64,000 nt of DNA from Dendrolimus kikuchii (taxonomy: Eukaryota > Arthropoda > Insecta > Lepidoptera > Lasiocampidae), in contig CM034411.1 of assembly GCA_019925095.2 (NCBI GenBank), forward strand, positions 8,764,001 to 8,828,000, read 5' to 3'. A model generated the notes under the pieces. That model did not search any database, had not been told where the DNA came from, and was given only the letters and a program-made list of their open reading frames with translations. Below, in pieces: positions 36,601 through 46,905 of this stretch. Numbering within the stretch: the stretch's first letter is position 1; each line of letters begins with the position of its first letter. The translations under genes were made by a program, and so were the position numbers.

Positions 36601-38471
36601 TTTCGGTAAATTATTATTATAGTAGTTTCATTTTTGTTATTAACAGTGGTCGAGGTTCCCTAAATACTAAACCAGACATTGTAGGCACTAACATCGACAC
36701 ATCCGAACGTCCTCACGTTTATTCATTATATTGTATAATACATAGAAAACAGTAAAACACGTTAGGTTACTCGCACAATTCCACTAGAAGTCCATTTTTT
36801 TAACTTACATAGTCTTTATTTTATTTACTGAGATCAATTTTGCCTCTATGCACTACGTGCAGCGCCGCCACGCTTATCGCCACCCGAAAATGATTCGCCA
36901 TTCGTCACTGCCTTAAATTCACTTCAAAAGTAAACTATTAACTAAAACTTGAACACGGCATCTGATGGAACTTTAATGGAATGCTTTAAATCCTTGTAAT
37001 ATTTACATGTAGGTAAGGCTGCGTACACATCGGCCCACCTACAATAACCAACCAACAATTGACGTTCGCCGGCAACCACTATGACGAAACACCATGTATA
37101 CACACCAGCCAAAGAACTAAGGTACATATTGCATACAAATCTACGATTATGATTACCAACAAGTTTATGAGCAGTAATTTTTTTTTTTATTTAATAATAT
37201 TTGTCTACTACTTTAAATGACACATTTATGATAATTAATTTTACTGATATTTTTATTTTACTTTATTTTGTTTGCATGTACGATTTTATTCATGCTATGA
37301 ACGGTATCAGGAGGCACGAGGTATACGAAACGGTATGCGGGTGGGAGGACTACTTCAACGGATTAGTCCAAGCCAATGCTTGGATCCCCGAGGTAAAGCT
37401 TGGAATAGTCTGTTAGAGCCTTTAGTAGCCTAAGGCCGCGTGCGCATTGAGCCATCAAACGTTCTCTAGAAATTCACCTTTCGATCGCTCGACAAAATAT
37501 ACACACTGAGCCAACGAAGTGAAACCACTTCGATGGTTCATTGTGTACGCAGCATTATTGGCTCGGTGAAACAGTACAAAGATCTAAAACCATTTGCCAT
37601 TAGATGTATCGCTGCATAGTCAAGTAAATAAAACACAAATACACTACAAATAGGAACATCGAAATTATTGCATATTTCAAATCGATTCTTTTAAAAAGAC
37701 ACACCATGGTTATATGGTCACATAAATATCTCGTGTCGACTTAAGAGAATCTTTAATCGACAATGTATAAAAAGACTGGTATACGATAACGTAAAGTATT
37801 ATTATTCGATTCATTCCATGTTGCATATAAGCAGCCCTTATAATATACGAAAAGGTAAAATTAAGGCAGTGACGCATTGAAGACCATTACGCAATTTGCG
37901 ACTTTGGACAATTAATAATATCGATGGGAAAATCACTCACTATTATACAGTCATCATTATCACACACTACATACATAAAATTTACTGTGTGTTTATCGAC
38001 CAAACATCACTATTTTAGATTATAATAATTATCACATAGTGATGCGTGATTTTAACACCATTAATTGATACGAACAAAGTAAAGAGCTGTTTACACAATG
38101 CGATGCGAAGTGATATTTTAAGTGTGACTGCGACCAGTATAAGTGACCGAAATTAGTTGGTTCTTGACCGATTCTAGATTAATCCATTTCAGTTAAAAAA
38201 TAAAGCTCGTAATATAAGATATCTCAGATTTAACTAAGAACTGCTGAAAAAAATTAAAAGCTTAGAAAATACCTATTTTACAATAATTTAGCAGTTTTTC
38301 ATTATATTGCTAACAAGACCAGTATTAATTTGGCAACATTGAATTTGATCACAGTTGAACTACCAATTCGAACCGCAACGTGTAAAATCCCCATCACTAA
38401 TTCATCCAATAATGTGATAACGACGTTACTATTGTAAGAGAACAACCAATCAATCAGTGACATTCCCATCG
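33691..38471. other. AT-rich, repeat-poor stretch below the kinase gene
   Basis: No sustained frame and few repeats apart from MITE-F (37432-37553). If the 38.5-kb segment is the last exon, part of this could be its 3' UTR. Several minus-strand AATAAA signals exist but none can be favoured. Confidence 0.5.
37432..37553. mobile_element. MITE-F with 22-bp inverted ends
   Basis: GCCGCGTGCGCATTGAGCCA at the left and TGGTTCATTGTGTACGCAGC at the right are inverted with few mismatches. An inner CGAAGTG-AAAC-CACTTCG hairpin precedes the right end. A related start GGCTGCGTACACATCGGCCC is at 37018-37040. No ORF. Confidence 0.6.
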
Positions 38472-38737
38472 CTAATGCAGCGAGCTACCTCGAACAGGCG
38501 GCGGTGTGCGGCGTAGGGCTGCAACTGCGGTCTCGAAATTCTCGAATGTGGCACCGGCGGTGGCAAGTTCGGCACTGGCAGGGTTGGCACCGGCGATCAG
38601 ACGAGTTGGTCGCGGTCGTCGAGCGACGCGTCCGAGTCTCGTTCGGCTCGTAATTCCCGCTCGAGATCGAGACTCCGCCGCTCGAGTTCGAGCCTCGCGC
38701 CGCCGCCGCATCGCCGCGGCGCCTCTAACGACGACAC
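38472..38737 (-). CDS. possible alternative terminal exon of the kinase gene
   Basis: This is a GC-rich island in AT-rich DNA, preceded on the minus strand by an acceptor-like CCTATGCTTCAG. Joined to the internal donor at 40014 (phase 1) it gives 87 residues: a basic first half (RRRREARTRAAESRSRAG) and an Ala-rich end, ...SSLH stop at 38472. In the frame that starts with the first exon base it instead reads SLEAPRRCGGGARLELERRS, ending RDQLV stop at 38597. That second reading looks like a charged helix. Both are open, so the frame cannot be settled by eye. It may be an alternative exon, an exon of another gene, or a GC-rich untranslated segment. Confidence 0.4.
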
Positions 38738-39982
38738 CTGAAGCATAGGCAATACTGGTACATTTTAGAATACAGTCGACGAACACAAAGGAAAGTGGAG
38801 AATTGATATAAAAAGAGAATAGAGAAGACAGTAGTTAGTAATACACAAATAGAACACAAATTTTTAAATTGATACATGCAATAAATCATGCAAGTTACTT
38901 TAAGATCTGGGGTCTCATTTAAATGGTCATATCTTGGCAGTTTTTGTTTTTTGAATATAATTATAAAAAATCGTGAGGAGACCTAGTACATATACAAAGT
39001 CTCATATACCTCAGAGATTGTATGTGAACCATGATAAGGTCTAAATTATTTATGTCGGGATTGAGTAATTAAGTAGGCTCTAATTAAGGTTATAAAGATA
39101 AGAGGTGTAGTAGTCTGCGCGCGAGCTCCGAGGAATTCCAATGTATATTGTATTGACAGAGTGACCTAGTGCAGTGATTCAGTCGATATAACGCTATCGA
39201 TATTGAATCATTTTTATTCAACATTCGTAACATTGTTGTTGAGATTTGTACAATTCAGATTTGTCATGATGGGCGAGTTAGATAGCCAACTCCAGTTAGG
39301 TATCCCATTAAGGCCAAAATTCCTCATAGAGGATGCAGGATGTGAAAAGACGGTCGGGCGCAGCTGACACGTTTCCGTTTCCCCACTTCCCAATTCCTCG
39401 GGGCTCCCTTGCAGACTATAGATGTGTGATGATGTGCAAGTGATTGAGAGAATAGAAGATTATAAAAACACCCAGTAAAAACGGAATTCATAACACGCGC
39501 TCCCGAAGAAATTGGCGCCACTAGTGCATTATTAATAAATGTATAGAAATTCTCAACTAAAGCGTTATTATTTGAAAATAAATAAATTAATTATATTTAA
39601 TTTTTATTTGAAAAGGACTTATTAGGACTTTCAATTTATGACTGACTTAAGTTTAAATATTTTTTTTTAATAAATAAAACGTTGATTGTAACTTTCCAGG
39701 TGTTTCATGTTTTTAAAATAGCTAATAACACATTCCAAAGTGGTGTTGTACATAGAATAAGGAGTAGGCTTAATTTTTATCGTATTTGTATGACCTACAA
39801 AAACTGTTCTCCGGTGCGACTCATTTCGATATTTTGTATAAAAAGTAACAACAAGAGTTCCCTGCACTGAATTTGACTGGGACATTGTCTGTTTGTTGTA
39901 GAGATGTGATGATTTGAAGCGGTGTAGAGGAAGTTATTAATAGTGGTGGTACCTTGGCGAGACGGCGGGCGGAGGGCGGGCG
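38738..39982. other. possible 3' UTR or intron of the kinase gene
   Basis: It follows the stop at 39983 on the minus strand. It is AT-rich, with no shared repeat recognised. Confidence 0.4.
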
Positions 39983-40107
39983 CTAGGAGGGCGCCGGCAG
40001 GTGCGGCAGCTTACCCCCCCAGTATTGGCGCCCGGCCCCCGCCCCCACCCCCACGCCCGAGCCCCCCGACCCGCTGTCCTCTGATAACGCCGCCTGCAAC
40101 TTCGCTT
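39983..40107 (-). CDS. Dyrk2: Dyrk2-like last coding exon with stop
   Basis: After acceptor TTTTTGTTTGCAG the exon completes a Lys codon and reads AKLQAALSEDSGSGGSG, then VGVGAGAGRQYWGG and KLPHLPAPS, stop TAG at 39983..39985. This is a plausible natural C-terminus: an amphipathic start, then a Gly/Val/Ala spacer, then an aromatic patch. A second donor, GTAAGC at 40009..40014 (exon end 40015), lies inside the exon. Its use would replace the last ten residues with the product of the downstream segment at 38472..38737. Any 3' UTR would extend below 39983, but no unique polyadenylation site could be chosen. Confidence 0.75.
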
Positions 40108-41038
40108 CTGCAAACAAAAAGGATAAAAACTAATATGTTAATAATAACTAATGAGGTGTGTTTGGGACACCTGGTTAGAAAGAGATTTCGAAGACCATCG
40201 AAGAAATTATATAGTAATAAAGGCAATTACTACCATGTAATTACACTGTTGGATATTATTTCATTTTAGATCTTATTTCATTGTAATAAAGTTCGATATC
40301 GTGTAATAATATTAAGTGGTCAGCATTTTTCTTTTCTGTTACACTTTTTTTGTCTAGCTCCCATCCACCGAGTAACGCAACTTGTACTAAAAATAGCAAA
40401 TTACAAAAGGGTAGTTCTTATAGTTGTGTCAAACACTCGCCAACGCACGGGACAATAAAATATGACAATAGGACAGCGCCTACCTCTCTCTCTGTTACAC
40501 TTACAGGGCTAATGGGTGGCGTTGTGACGCACCAGTGTAGTGTCGATATTAATGCTATGAAAAGGTATGGGTATCGATAAATTATACATACATGTCTCTC
40601 CCTAGTGATGACTGTCTGTATAAGGCGCAGTCATATTAAGCCACCGCTGTACTATGATACAGTGAACAATGTAAAATATAATAATACTACTACTAATAAT
40701 GACTTTCTTTATGACTGGTAACACCTTCACTCTTCCGGTCACAACCGACTTGTATGCTGTTTTAATAATCTAATTACTAATAATTAAGTACAACCATCCA
40801 TGCTTGTGAAATGCAACTAAGAATAAACCATAACTATAGGAATTGTGAGTGTTATTTATACAAATCTTGAGCTAATGTTTCGTGAATATGCTCTATTCAT
40901 ATACTAAGGTACCCTGTAACAGATTGCTTTAAGCGATAAAGCCGCCTATTGTTTTTACCATGACAATATTGTAATCGTACATTCTTGTAATTGTTTATTT
41001 GGTGAGTATTAAAGTGTTATCTATATATCTATACTCAC

Positions 41039-41171
41039 TCGCGACTTGCGAGGCATTGAAGGTGACAGGCGTCCGTGCGAGGGGTGTGCGGAGCGAGCCC
41101 CCCCTGCCCCCGCTGCCGGCCGCGCCCGCCCCCGCGCCGCCACCACCCCCACCGCCGCACGCCCCACTCGT
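41039..41171 (-). CDS. Dyrk2: Dyrk2-like C-terminal exon: Gly-rich tail
   Basis: It lies between a strong acceptor (GT/TTG-rich run then TTCTGCAG) and the consensus donor GTGAGT. In the frame joined to both neighbours it reads TSGACGGGGGGGAGAGAAGS, GGRGGSLRTPLARTPV and TFNASQVA (44 codons plus one base). The Gly/Ala-rich part is presumably disordered and the RTPLARTP part could carry phosphosites; both are inferences. The frame is set by phase: only this reading continues into SEDSGSG-coding sequence in the next exon. Confidence 0.78.
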
Positions 41172-41449
41172 CTGCAGAACAACGACAACACACACACACA
41201 ATGACATTGACTATATAATGGCAACTTTAATGTCGATTTTCATAGATATCTTCGTTGTCCAATTTTGGCTTGGCACGGTTAACACATCTAGGCAGAGTCA
41301 CGAGGTAAATGACTTCTTGAAATCTAGATACCTTAATATTCATTCATTTACCTTACGCCTCTGTCACACATGCATCGTAATCCTTTAATTAAGGCACTAA
41401 TAAATACATTACTTTTGACAATAAAACAAAGATGGAAGGACAGACTTTT

Positions 41450-42000
41450 TTATCCGTGCAGGGACGGAGAAAGAATACAATTTCCTGCGGCCGGGCGGCC
41501 TCTCGTAAGAGGTGACAACACAAACTACAGCTAGGTGGTAGGGTATTTGCCCGTCTGGATGGCTACCACCCCTAGTCTAGAGTATAACAACTTTGAGGTG
41601 TGTTCCGGCATCAGTGGCCCGGTACCAATCTCCTTTTAACCCTTTAAAACGGAACCACCACAAATTTGTTACGAGTGTCACACACGGCAAATTGGGAAGC
41701 TCCACAAACTTGTGGTCAAATACAGATAATAGAAACGAACGTTGAACTGATGCTTTCTCCCTGTAACTACATAGAATTTGTATTAGAGTAAAAGAGACGA
41801 TATAATTCTTTTGGTTTTGGCGCGGAAGTTGCGATGGCAGCGGGCAGCTTTGGACAAAAATAATAATAACTTAAAAAGGTTAAAGTGCGGCAACACATTG
41901 ATAGCATTTACATGTGTTACAAATGCCCGTAGGCGATTGTAACCGCTTTCCATCAGGTGGGCCGCCTTGCCTGTCTGCCGAACACAATCAATATAAAAAA
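41450..42000 (+). mobile_element. SINE-A split by a TTAA-flanked element
   Basis: The 5' part (41450-41639) and 3' part (41880-42000) are one SINE-A copy. They are interrupted exactly at the family's CTCCCTTAAGAG site. The copy lies in the kinase intron below 46039. Confidence 0.85.
41640..41879 (+). mobile_element. piggyBac-type MITE (TTAA target)
   Basis: The 240-bp insert starts CCCTTTAAAACGG and ends ACTTAAAAAGG, short inverted ends. It is bracketed by TTAA (41636-41639, 41880-41883). The uninterrupted SINE-A copies carry one TTAA at this point, so TTAA was duplicated. TTAA duplication and ends beginning CC(C) are the piggyBac signature. It has no coding capacity. Orientation is arbitrary. 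Confidence 0.75.
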
Positions 42001-42449
42001 ATATTACGAAATCATAGGTGTATGATGAATATCTCTAACATCGAAATAGATTGAAAGCATACAAATACACATTGCAAAATCTTAAATATTACATTCACTT
42101 ATACTATCGGTTTCAGTCAATCAGTCAAAAAAAAAACACACTTCTAATATCCAGTCTACTCGTATCTAAAAAGCGACTAACAAGTCCATAAACAAATACA
42201 TAAAATAGGCTAGATAGCATCTTCGATGTGTTTAATGAATATTCCAAAGGCTAAAAAAGGAGATGACGATCGTGTAATTAACTGGAAATCTGTGTTTATC
42301 GAGAAATGCGTTGCAAAATTACTAATTTTATTCAATCAGTGAAAACTAGGATGCAGCTGGAGGTTTAAATATATCGATGCTACATAACAAATACATCTTC
42401 TATGAACTTTATATACATAAGAAACGACGCGAAATATTTTATGCTGTTA
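42001..42449. other. kinase intron sequence
   Basis: AT-rich DNA between the split SINE-A and the ACTAGCTG repeat head. Nothing recognised. Confidence 0.5.
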
Positions 42450-42490
42450 TTTTTTAAGGGCAGGACAACGTCTGCCGGGAACAGCTAGTA
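42450..42490 (-). repeat. head fragment of the ACTAGCTG...GCAGACGTTGT repeat
   Basis: The minus strand reads ACTAGCTGTTCCCGGCAGAC then GTTGTCCTGCCCTT, matching the start of 52757-52968. It abuts the MITE-B copy at 42491. Confidence 0.6.
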
Positions 42491-43171
42491 ACATATAGTA
42501 TCGTACTATATTTTAGCCAATTGTATCTACTATATATTATATAGTACGAAATGTACTATATTTTGATCGCTAATTCAATTGTCGCGCTTTTTGTTAAAAA
42601 TAGATTTTTGCTGGCCAAAGCAAAAAGTAGTAATAAATACACCATGAAAATAAAATATATAATAAATAAATGTGTAGACTCTTTTTTTCACCTAAATTTC
42701 CCAAAAGTATCCCCATTGTTCCCATAAGATCCGCGCAGGAACGGAGAAAGAATACAATTGGCGAAACATGTAACTTTTATCACTTAGCATAACATCTGCA
42801 ACATGTCCATGTTTCAAACAAATAAATTACTTTGAAATTTAAAAATATCCTACGACCCGGCGGCCTGTCGTATGAGGCGACTAAACAACCCACAGCCAGG
42901 TGGTAGGGTATTTACCCGCTTGGATGGCTACCAACCCTGGTCTAGAGTATGCCGCCATAACAACCTTTAATTGTGTTCCGGCATCAGTGGCCAGGTTACA
43001 GACTTTCTTAAGAGAGCAGCAGCGCATTTGTAACGCCCTTGGTGTTGTAAATGTCCACAGTCAATGGTAACCGCTATCCATCAGATGGGCCGTCTGCCCT
43101 GCATAAAAAATATATTTTTACAGTTTAAAAACAAAGATACTATATATTCTTCAAAAAAGGGTGGCAACCCT
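42491..43171 (-). mobile_element. MITE-B, copy 2, split by SINE-A
   Basis: Minus copy in two parts (42491-42725, 43111-43171) around a SINE-A. GTGGCAACCCT at the high end is the inverted start. CTATATTTTAGCCAATTGTA and TTGCTGGCCAAAGCAAAAAG match copy 1 reversed. The outermost CGACACTATTGTCG end of copy 1 is missing. Confidence 0.65.
42726..43110 (+). mobile_element. SINE-A inserted in a MITE-B copy
   Basis: It runs from CGCGCAGGAACGG to GCATAAAAAA. About 95 bp of foreign AT-rich sequence (42760-42855) replaces part of the 5' region. The flanks at 42491-42725 and 43111-43171 are the two halves of one minus MITE-B copy. Confidence 0.8.
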
Positions 43172-43550
43172 AATACTAGTAGTGGTGGAGCTGTAAATAT
43201 GTATAACGGTAATAAATTGGATAAGTGCTTTTACTATTCCTAAACGGCTATGTACATGGGAAAAATTCAATACTTAATTCTATGTATCAATCACGGCTAC
43301 ACTACTTTTTTTTCGTGATTACACTATGCATCTATAAAGCGCTATAAAGACTGCACCTTACTGTCGAAGGATTATGCCCAAAATTGCACAAAGGACGTGA
43401 AACTAATGATGAATGATTTAAAAAATATTTTAAGATATTCTATGTAGTTTGTATATTATTTATAGATAAGAAGACATGTTTCATAAAATAAAAAGTATTC
43501 ACTTCTTACGATATCCCCCATCGTGTTCTTTTTTATATTTGTAATACTAC

Positions 43551-43585
43551 AATTGTATTCTTTCTCCGTTCCTGCACGGATAAAA
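43551..43585 (-). mobile_element. SINE-A 5' end only
   Basis: Only the first 35 or so bases of the family are present (TTTATCCGTGCAGGAACGG on the minus strand). A 5' stub without a 3' end cannot come from normal truncation, so a later deletion or a different origin is needed. Confidence 0.6.
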
Positions 43586-43715
43586 CTGTAGAAAAAGTAA
43601 TTTATTATAGTTTAATAACACGTTTCAAATAATGATACCATTGTGGATGAAAGTTTCCATATAAAAAGAGAACAATGACTTCTAGAGAGAGAACAGTAGA
43701 GATACATAATAATAT

Positions 43716-44197
43716 TGTTACGACCTAGGTGTCGACAAAAATGGATTCACACCTGCATACCATAAAAACATATTTAATTACCTTTGGCATTTGGACTTCT
43801 TTTGTTTACTTTGTGTTTAAAATTTGTGATTAGAAAACAGCCCATTGTGTATTGTAATCTTTTATGGCAGTCATTAGCCAGGTGTGTCGGACTGATTCTA
43901 GGAAATTCGGTCCACGCGGCTAGGCAGACATATTGCATCTGTGCAGAATAAAGCAATGCCCCAATGGAGAGATCGGCAGTCGACTGATAACCACAAGCGA
44001 AGCAAGACTTGTGCACATTCGGTAATCTATTTAAGTGACGGACTTTGCGCATGCATTTGAATTACGATCTTCTGCATTACGCTTGGACTTATTACGTTCG
44101 GTTATATTTATACTTGTGTTATACATGTTTGTATAGTTCTAATAATCTCTATAATAATTCCAACGGCATTTTAATTCGAGTCCTGCAACTCGTAACA
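43716..44197 (+). mobile_element. solo LTR, copy c
   Basis: It has TGTTACGA and TCGTAACA ends, 482 bp, flanked by ATAT (43712-43715, 44198-44201). It is close to copy b in sequence, including GTGTCGGACTGATTCTAGG and GTGACGGACTTTGCGC. It lies in the kinase intron between 41172 and 46039. Confidence 0.85.
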
Positions 44198-44918
44198 ATA
44201 TACATCTTTACTACTTTAGGCGTTTTTATAGTAATATGTTTTTTTCTTTTTCACAGTTTGGATATTTGCCTGTTAATAATTACGATCCCTGATGTTCTTG
44301 TACGCGAACCAATTTTCATAAAATTTGATATATAGATATTACAGTCCAGTGTTACTAATTTATACAAGAATTTATGTCATGTATTTGTAAATTGTAACAT
44401 CTACGAACTGGACTCGAGCTACATTATTTCACCCGAATTTTATAAAACTCAATAATACGTTTTAATCAACCAGAGAGGAGCAGTTTACAGAAATATAAAC
44501 AATAATCAACGATTACACTTGTTGAAGCATTCAAACACGAGCTTGATATAAATAAAATTATATTGTTAATATGCTAAAGAAAATCTTAAAGCAAATGGAA
44601 ACGAAAACTGTTTATACTATAGCAAAAGCTAAAATAACCACACGCAATTTAAGATTCCTCAATTATTCTAACGTAAATAAACATGTTTCATAATAATGAA
44701 AACTTAAATAAAACTGCAAAATAATTATGAATGAAACTTAAAAAATAAAAGTTGTCTGTGGTAGTAAATATAATGACAGATTTATACCAAAGATAATTTT
44801 TACGCAAAATTAACTGTAATTCCTTTGACAGCTGACAAAAAACTTTTACTATATGCAGCCAGTTCATGTTTTAAACAAAATAAATAAAATTAATGACTAC
44901 TTTTAACAAGCTATTCAT
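44198..44918. other. kinase intron sequence
   Basis: AT-rich DNA between solo LTR c and MITE-C. Nothing recognised. Confidence 0.5.
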
Positions 44919-45050
44919 AACCGGTTTCTATAACCTACTGTTAATTCACTTTCCCTACCACCGGTTGAATTTTGACATTACTTAATGGAGTTTTTTCCAA
45001 ATTTTAACTGGTAGTAAGGTAAATGAACGGTAAGTAAAATATAGGAACCG
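44919..45050. mobile_element. palindromic MITE-C, complete copy
   Basis: Imperfect palindrome of about 130 bp. AACCGGTTTCTATAACCTAC at one end faces TAAAATATAGGAACCG at the other. Inner arms are TTCACTTTCCCTACCACCGG and ACTGGTAGTAAGGTAAATGA, around GTTGAATTTTGACATTAC. It can fold into one long hairpin. Related pieces are at 45697-45836, 7868-7920 and 23345-23405. Confidence 0.7.
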
Positions 45051-45613
45051 TCCATTAATGAGCATGGAGGACTTGATTCGATGACCAAAGATATTTTAGC
45101 ATCACTTAATTGGATGGTATCATAATGTTCCATATTTCAAATTTTTAATTCCAATTTCAAATGTATCCAAAGGAAGATTCCAGTCAAACGTGCTATGTAA
45201 AAATAACGAATAATATGGAGTGAGTTTTTTTCAGGAACATATAAATTTTGTTAAAAGTGAAAAATAGTTGTAGAGTAATGATTTTTTGGCAAGAGTTGTG
45301 CGTTTTTGTAGAAATCTCAACTGTTTAATGAATAGGTTTTTAGATTTGCTATAAGAAGTTCCTTTGTTTATAAGTGAAAACCCCGTGATGTATATGCGTA
45401 GATCCTACTTTCGCGTGGTGCTCATAGACTTAGAGATTATTTTAAATCTTGAAAATTCAGAATTAATTGGTATTAGTTAAATCCAAACGTAGCGATGGTT
45501 ATTGGATAATTGAGCAATAAAAAATCTTGACTGAAGTTTCAGTAATGAAAAGTAACACTACCACAGACAACCCAAAACAAAAAAACTTAATGTGTGCTTA
45601 AGACCACACGACA

Positions 45614-45950
45614 GAAGTGAAAACTTCATCAAGTCGAGTAACGCTCGCCGAGCTAGTATAGCAATGACGCGTTGACAATATCTCTCTCGCCGTTTCTATG
45701 TCTTACCAGCTGTTCATTTGCCTTCTTATCGGTTAAAGTTTGACATAAACTCCATAGAAGTGGGTGATGTCAAAATTCAACTGACGGTAAAGGAAGTTAA
45801 TGAATAGTAAGATATGGGAACCGGCTATTAGTCGTCTCTGGCCGAATACCCGAACGAGCGTTATATAGCCGAGCGTGACTTGTGACAGCACAGTCTCATT
45901 TAATACCCACAAAATAAAGTGCTCAGCGCGCCTAAAGAAGTTTTCACTTC
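45614..45950. mobile_element. MITE-E with GAAGTGAAAACTTC ends, hosting MITE-C
   Basis: GAAGTGAAAACTTC starts it and GAAGTTTTCACTTC ends it. Inside are AGTCGAGTAACGCTCGCCGA and CCCGAACGAGCGTTATATAG, and a MITE-C copy interrupts it. Confidence 0.6.
45697..45836. mobile_element. MITE-C nested in MITE-E
   Basis: TATGTCTTACCAGCTGTTCA, TTGACATAAACTCCATAGAA and AATAGTAAGATATGGGAACC belong to the same palindromic family as 44919-45050. Its outer left end is eroded. Confidence 0.65.
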
Positions 45951-46039
45951 AAAAAAAGAATGAAGCGTAAACGAAAACAAACCTATTTGTCGGTGCACTT
46001 GTTTTGTGCGAGCCGCTTGTCGTGGTGCGCTATACTAAC

Positions 46040-46211
46040 GTGGTTGTGGGTGTGGGTGGCGGCGTGCGGCGCCTGGTGCGGCGCCCGGTGCGGCGCCTGG
46101 TGGGGCGCCGGCTCCTCGTCGTGCGGCAGTCGCGGCAGGCGCCGCCGCAGCCACGCGTGCCGCAGCGCCTGCGCGGGCGTCAACCGCTTCTCCGGGTCCC
46201 ACTCCAGACAC
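46040..46211 (-). CDS. Dyrk2: Dyrk2-like kinase exon: end of kinase domain and His-rich linker
   Basis: The exon begins after acceptor GCTCGGCAG with the last base of an Arg codon and encodes [20 protein letters not shown] followed by [14 protein letters not shown], the end of the kinase fold (subdomain XI). A tail of repeated APH units and His/Thr follows. I placed the donor at CAC|GTTAGT because it ends in phase 0, as the next exon requires. If this intron is retained, the frame runs on for 18 codons to a stop at 45983. The exon is far more GC-rich than the flanking introns, and its antisense strand is open by composition only. Confidence 0.9.
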
Positions 46212-46296
46212 CTGCCGAGCAAATATATTAGGATATAAGTTTACATGTATGTATTGTAAACAAAATACAGAAACCACCATGTTGGAATCATTAATT

Positions 46297-46636
46297 TGAT
46301 TACAGCTCTTAGCTCCGGTTCAATCGGTGTGATACCACGCATTCACAGAATATCGTTGTCAAACGGTTAGTCGTGTGGTAATCGCGTTTCTTGCGGTGAG
46401 TGAGAGTTCCGACGGTCCACTTCCCCCACCACCTAATCCAATCTCATATCACATCCTTACTATCGCATTCCTCTTGTCTTTCTCTCTTACTCATCTCCGT
46501 ATTTCCTTCTTGTTATACCATCCTAAAGGCTGGTGACGCGTTGGTTTCGCCCCTGGTGTTGCAAATGTGCAACACAATATGCTATATGCAATGGTAAGTA
46601 CTTTCCATGAGCTGAGCCAGCTGCCGGTTTGCCAAC
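46297..46636 (+). repeat. CR1/jockey-like 3' UTR, copy 2
   Basis: TTACAGCTCTTAGCTCCGGT, GTGTGATACCACGC, CACAGAATAT and GAGAGTTC(C/T)G(A/G)(C/T)GGTCCA line up with 53890-54020. It ends in TTGCAAATGTGCAAC and GCCGGTTTGCC. It lies in the intron just upstream of the last kinase-domain exon. Confidence 0.65.
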
Positions 46637-46905
46637 TTATGTCCTGATAATGTGGATTGTATGTGTGTGTTAGAAGGGAAAGACAACCCCTGAAAAACCT
46701 TAACAGTTCCTTTATTCTTTATTTAGATCTACCAATTGTTATACTACTATTGGGTTTCTCCTCCCCATTTTAAGAGAACGAGCAGTTATAGTATCCGTCA
46801 GCCAAGTTCTTTACGGAATGGGTGTTTTTATACATTGATGATCTCGACGTTCAAATTTCCTAACCGCATTTTGTCTTGTCGTTAACATAAGGTGCTATGT
46901 ATAAA

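Noticed and set aside
9941..40226. Possible prokaryotic signals (ribosome binding sites, operons, CRISPR)
   Set aside because: The window has spliced genes, SINEs and LTRs; no regularly spaced repeat array or gene cluster of bacterial type was seen.
45960..46238. Plus-strand open frames with Trp/Cys- and Val/Arg-rich products
   Set aside because: They are antisense to the GC-rich kinase exon 46040-46211.
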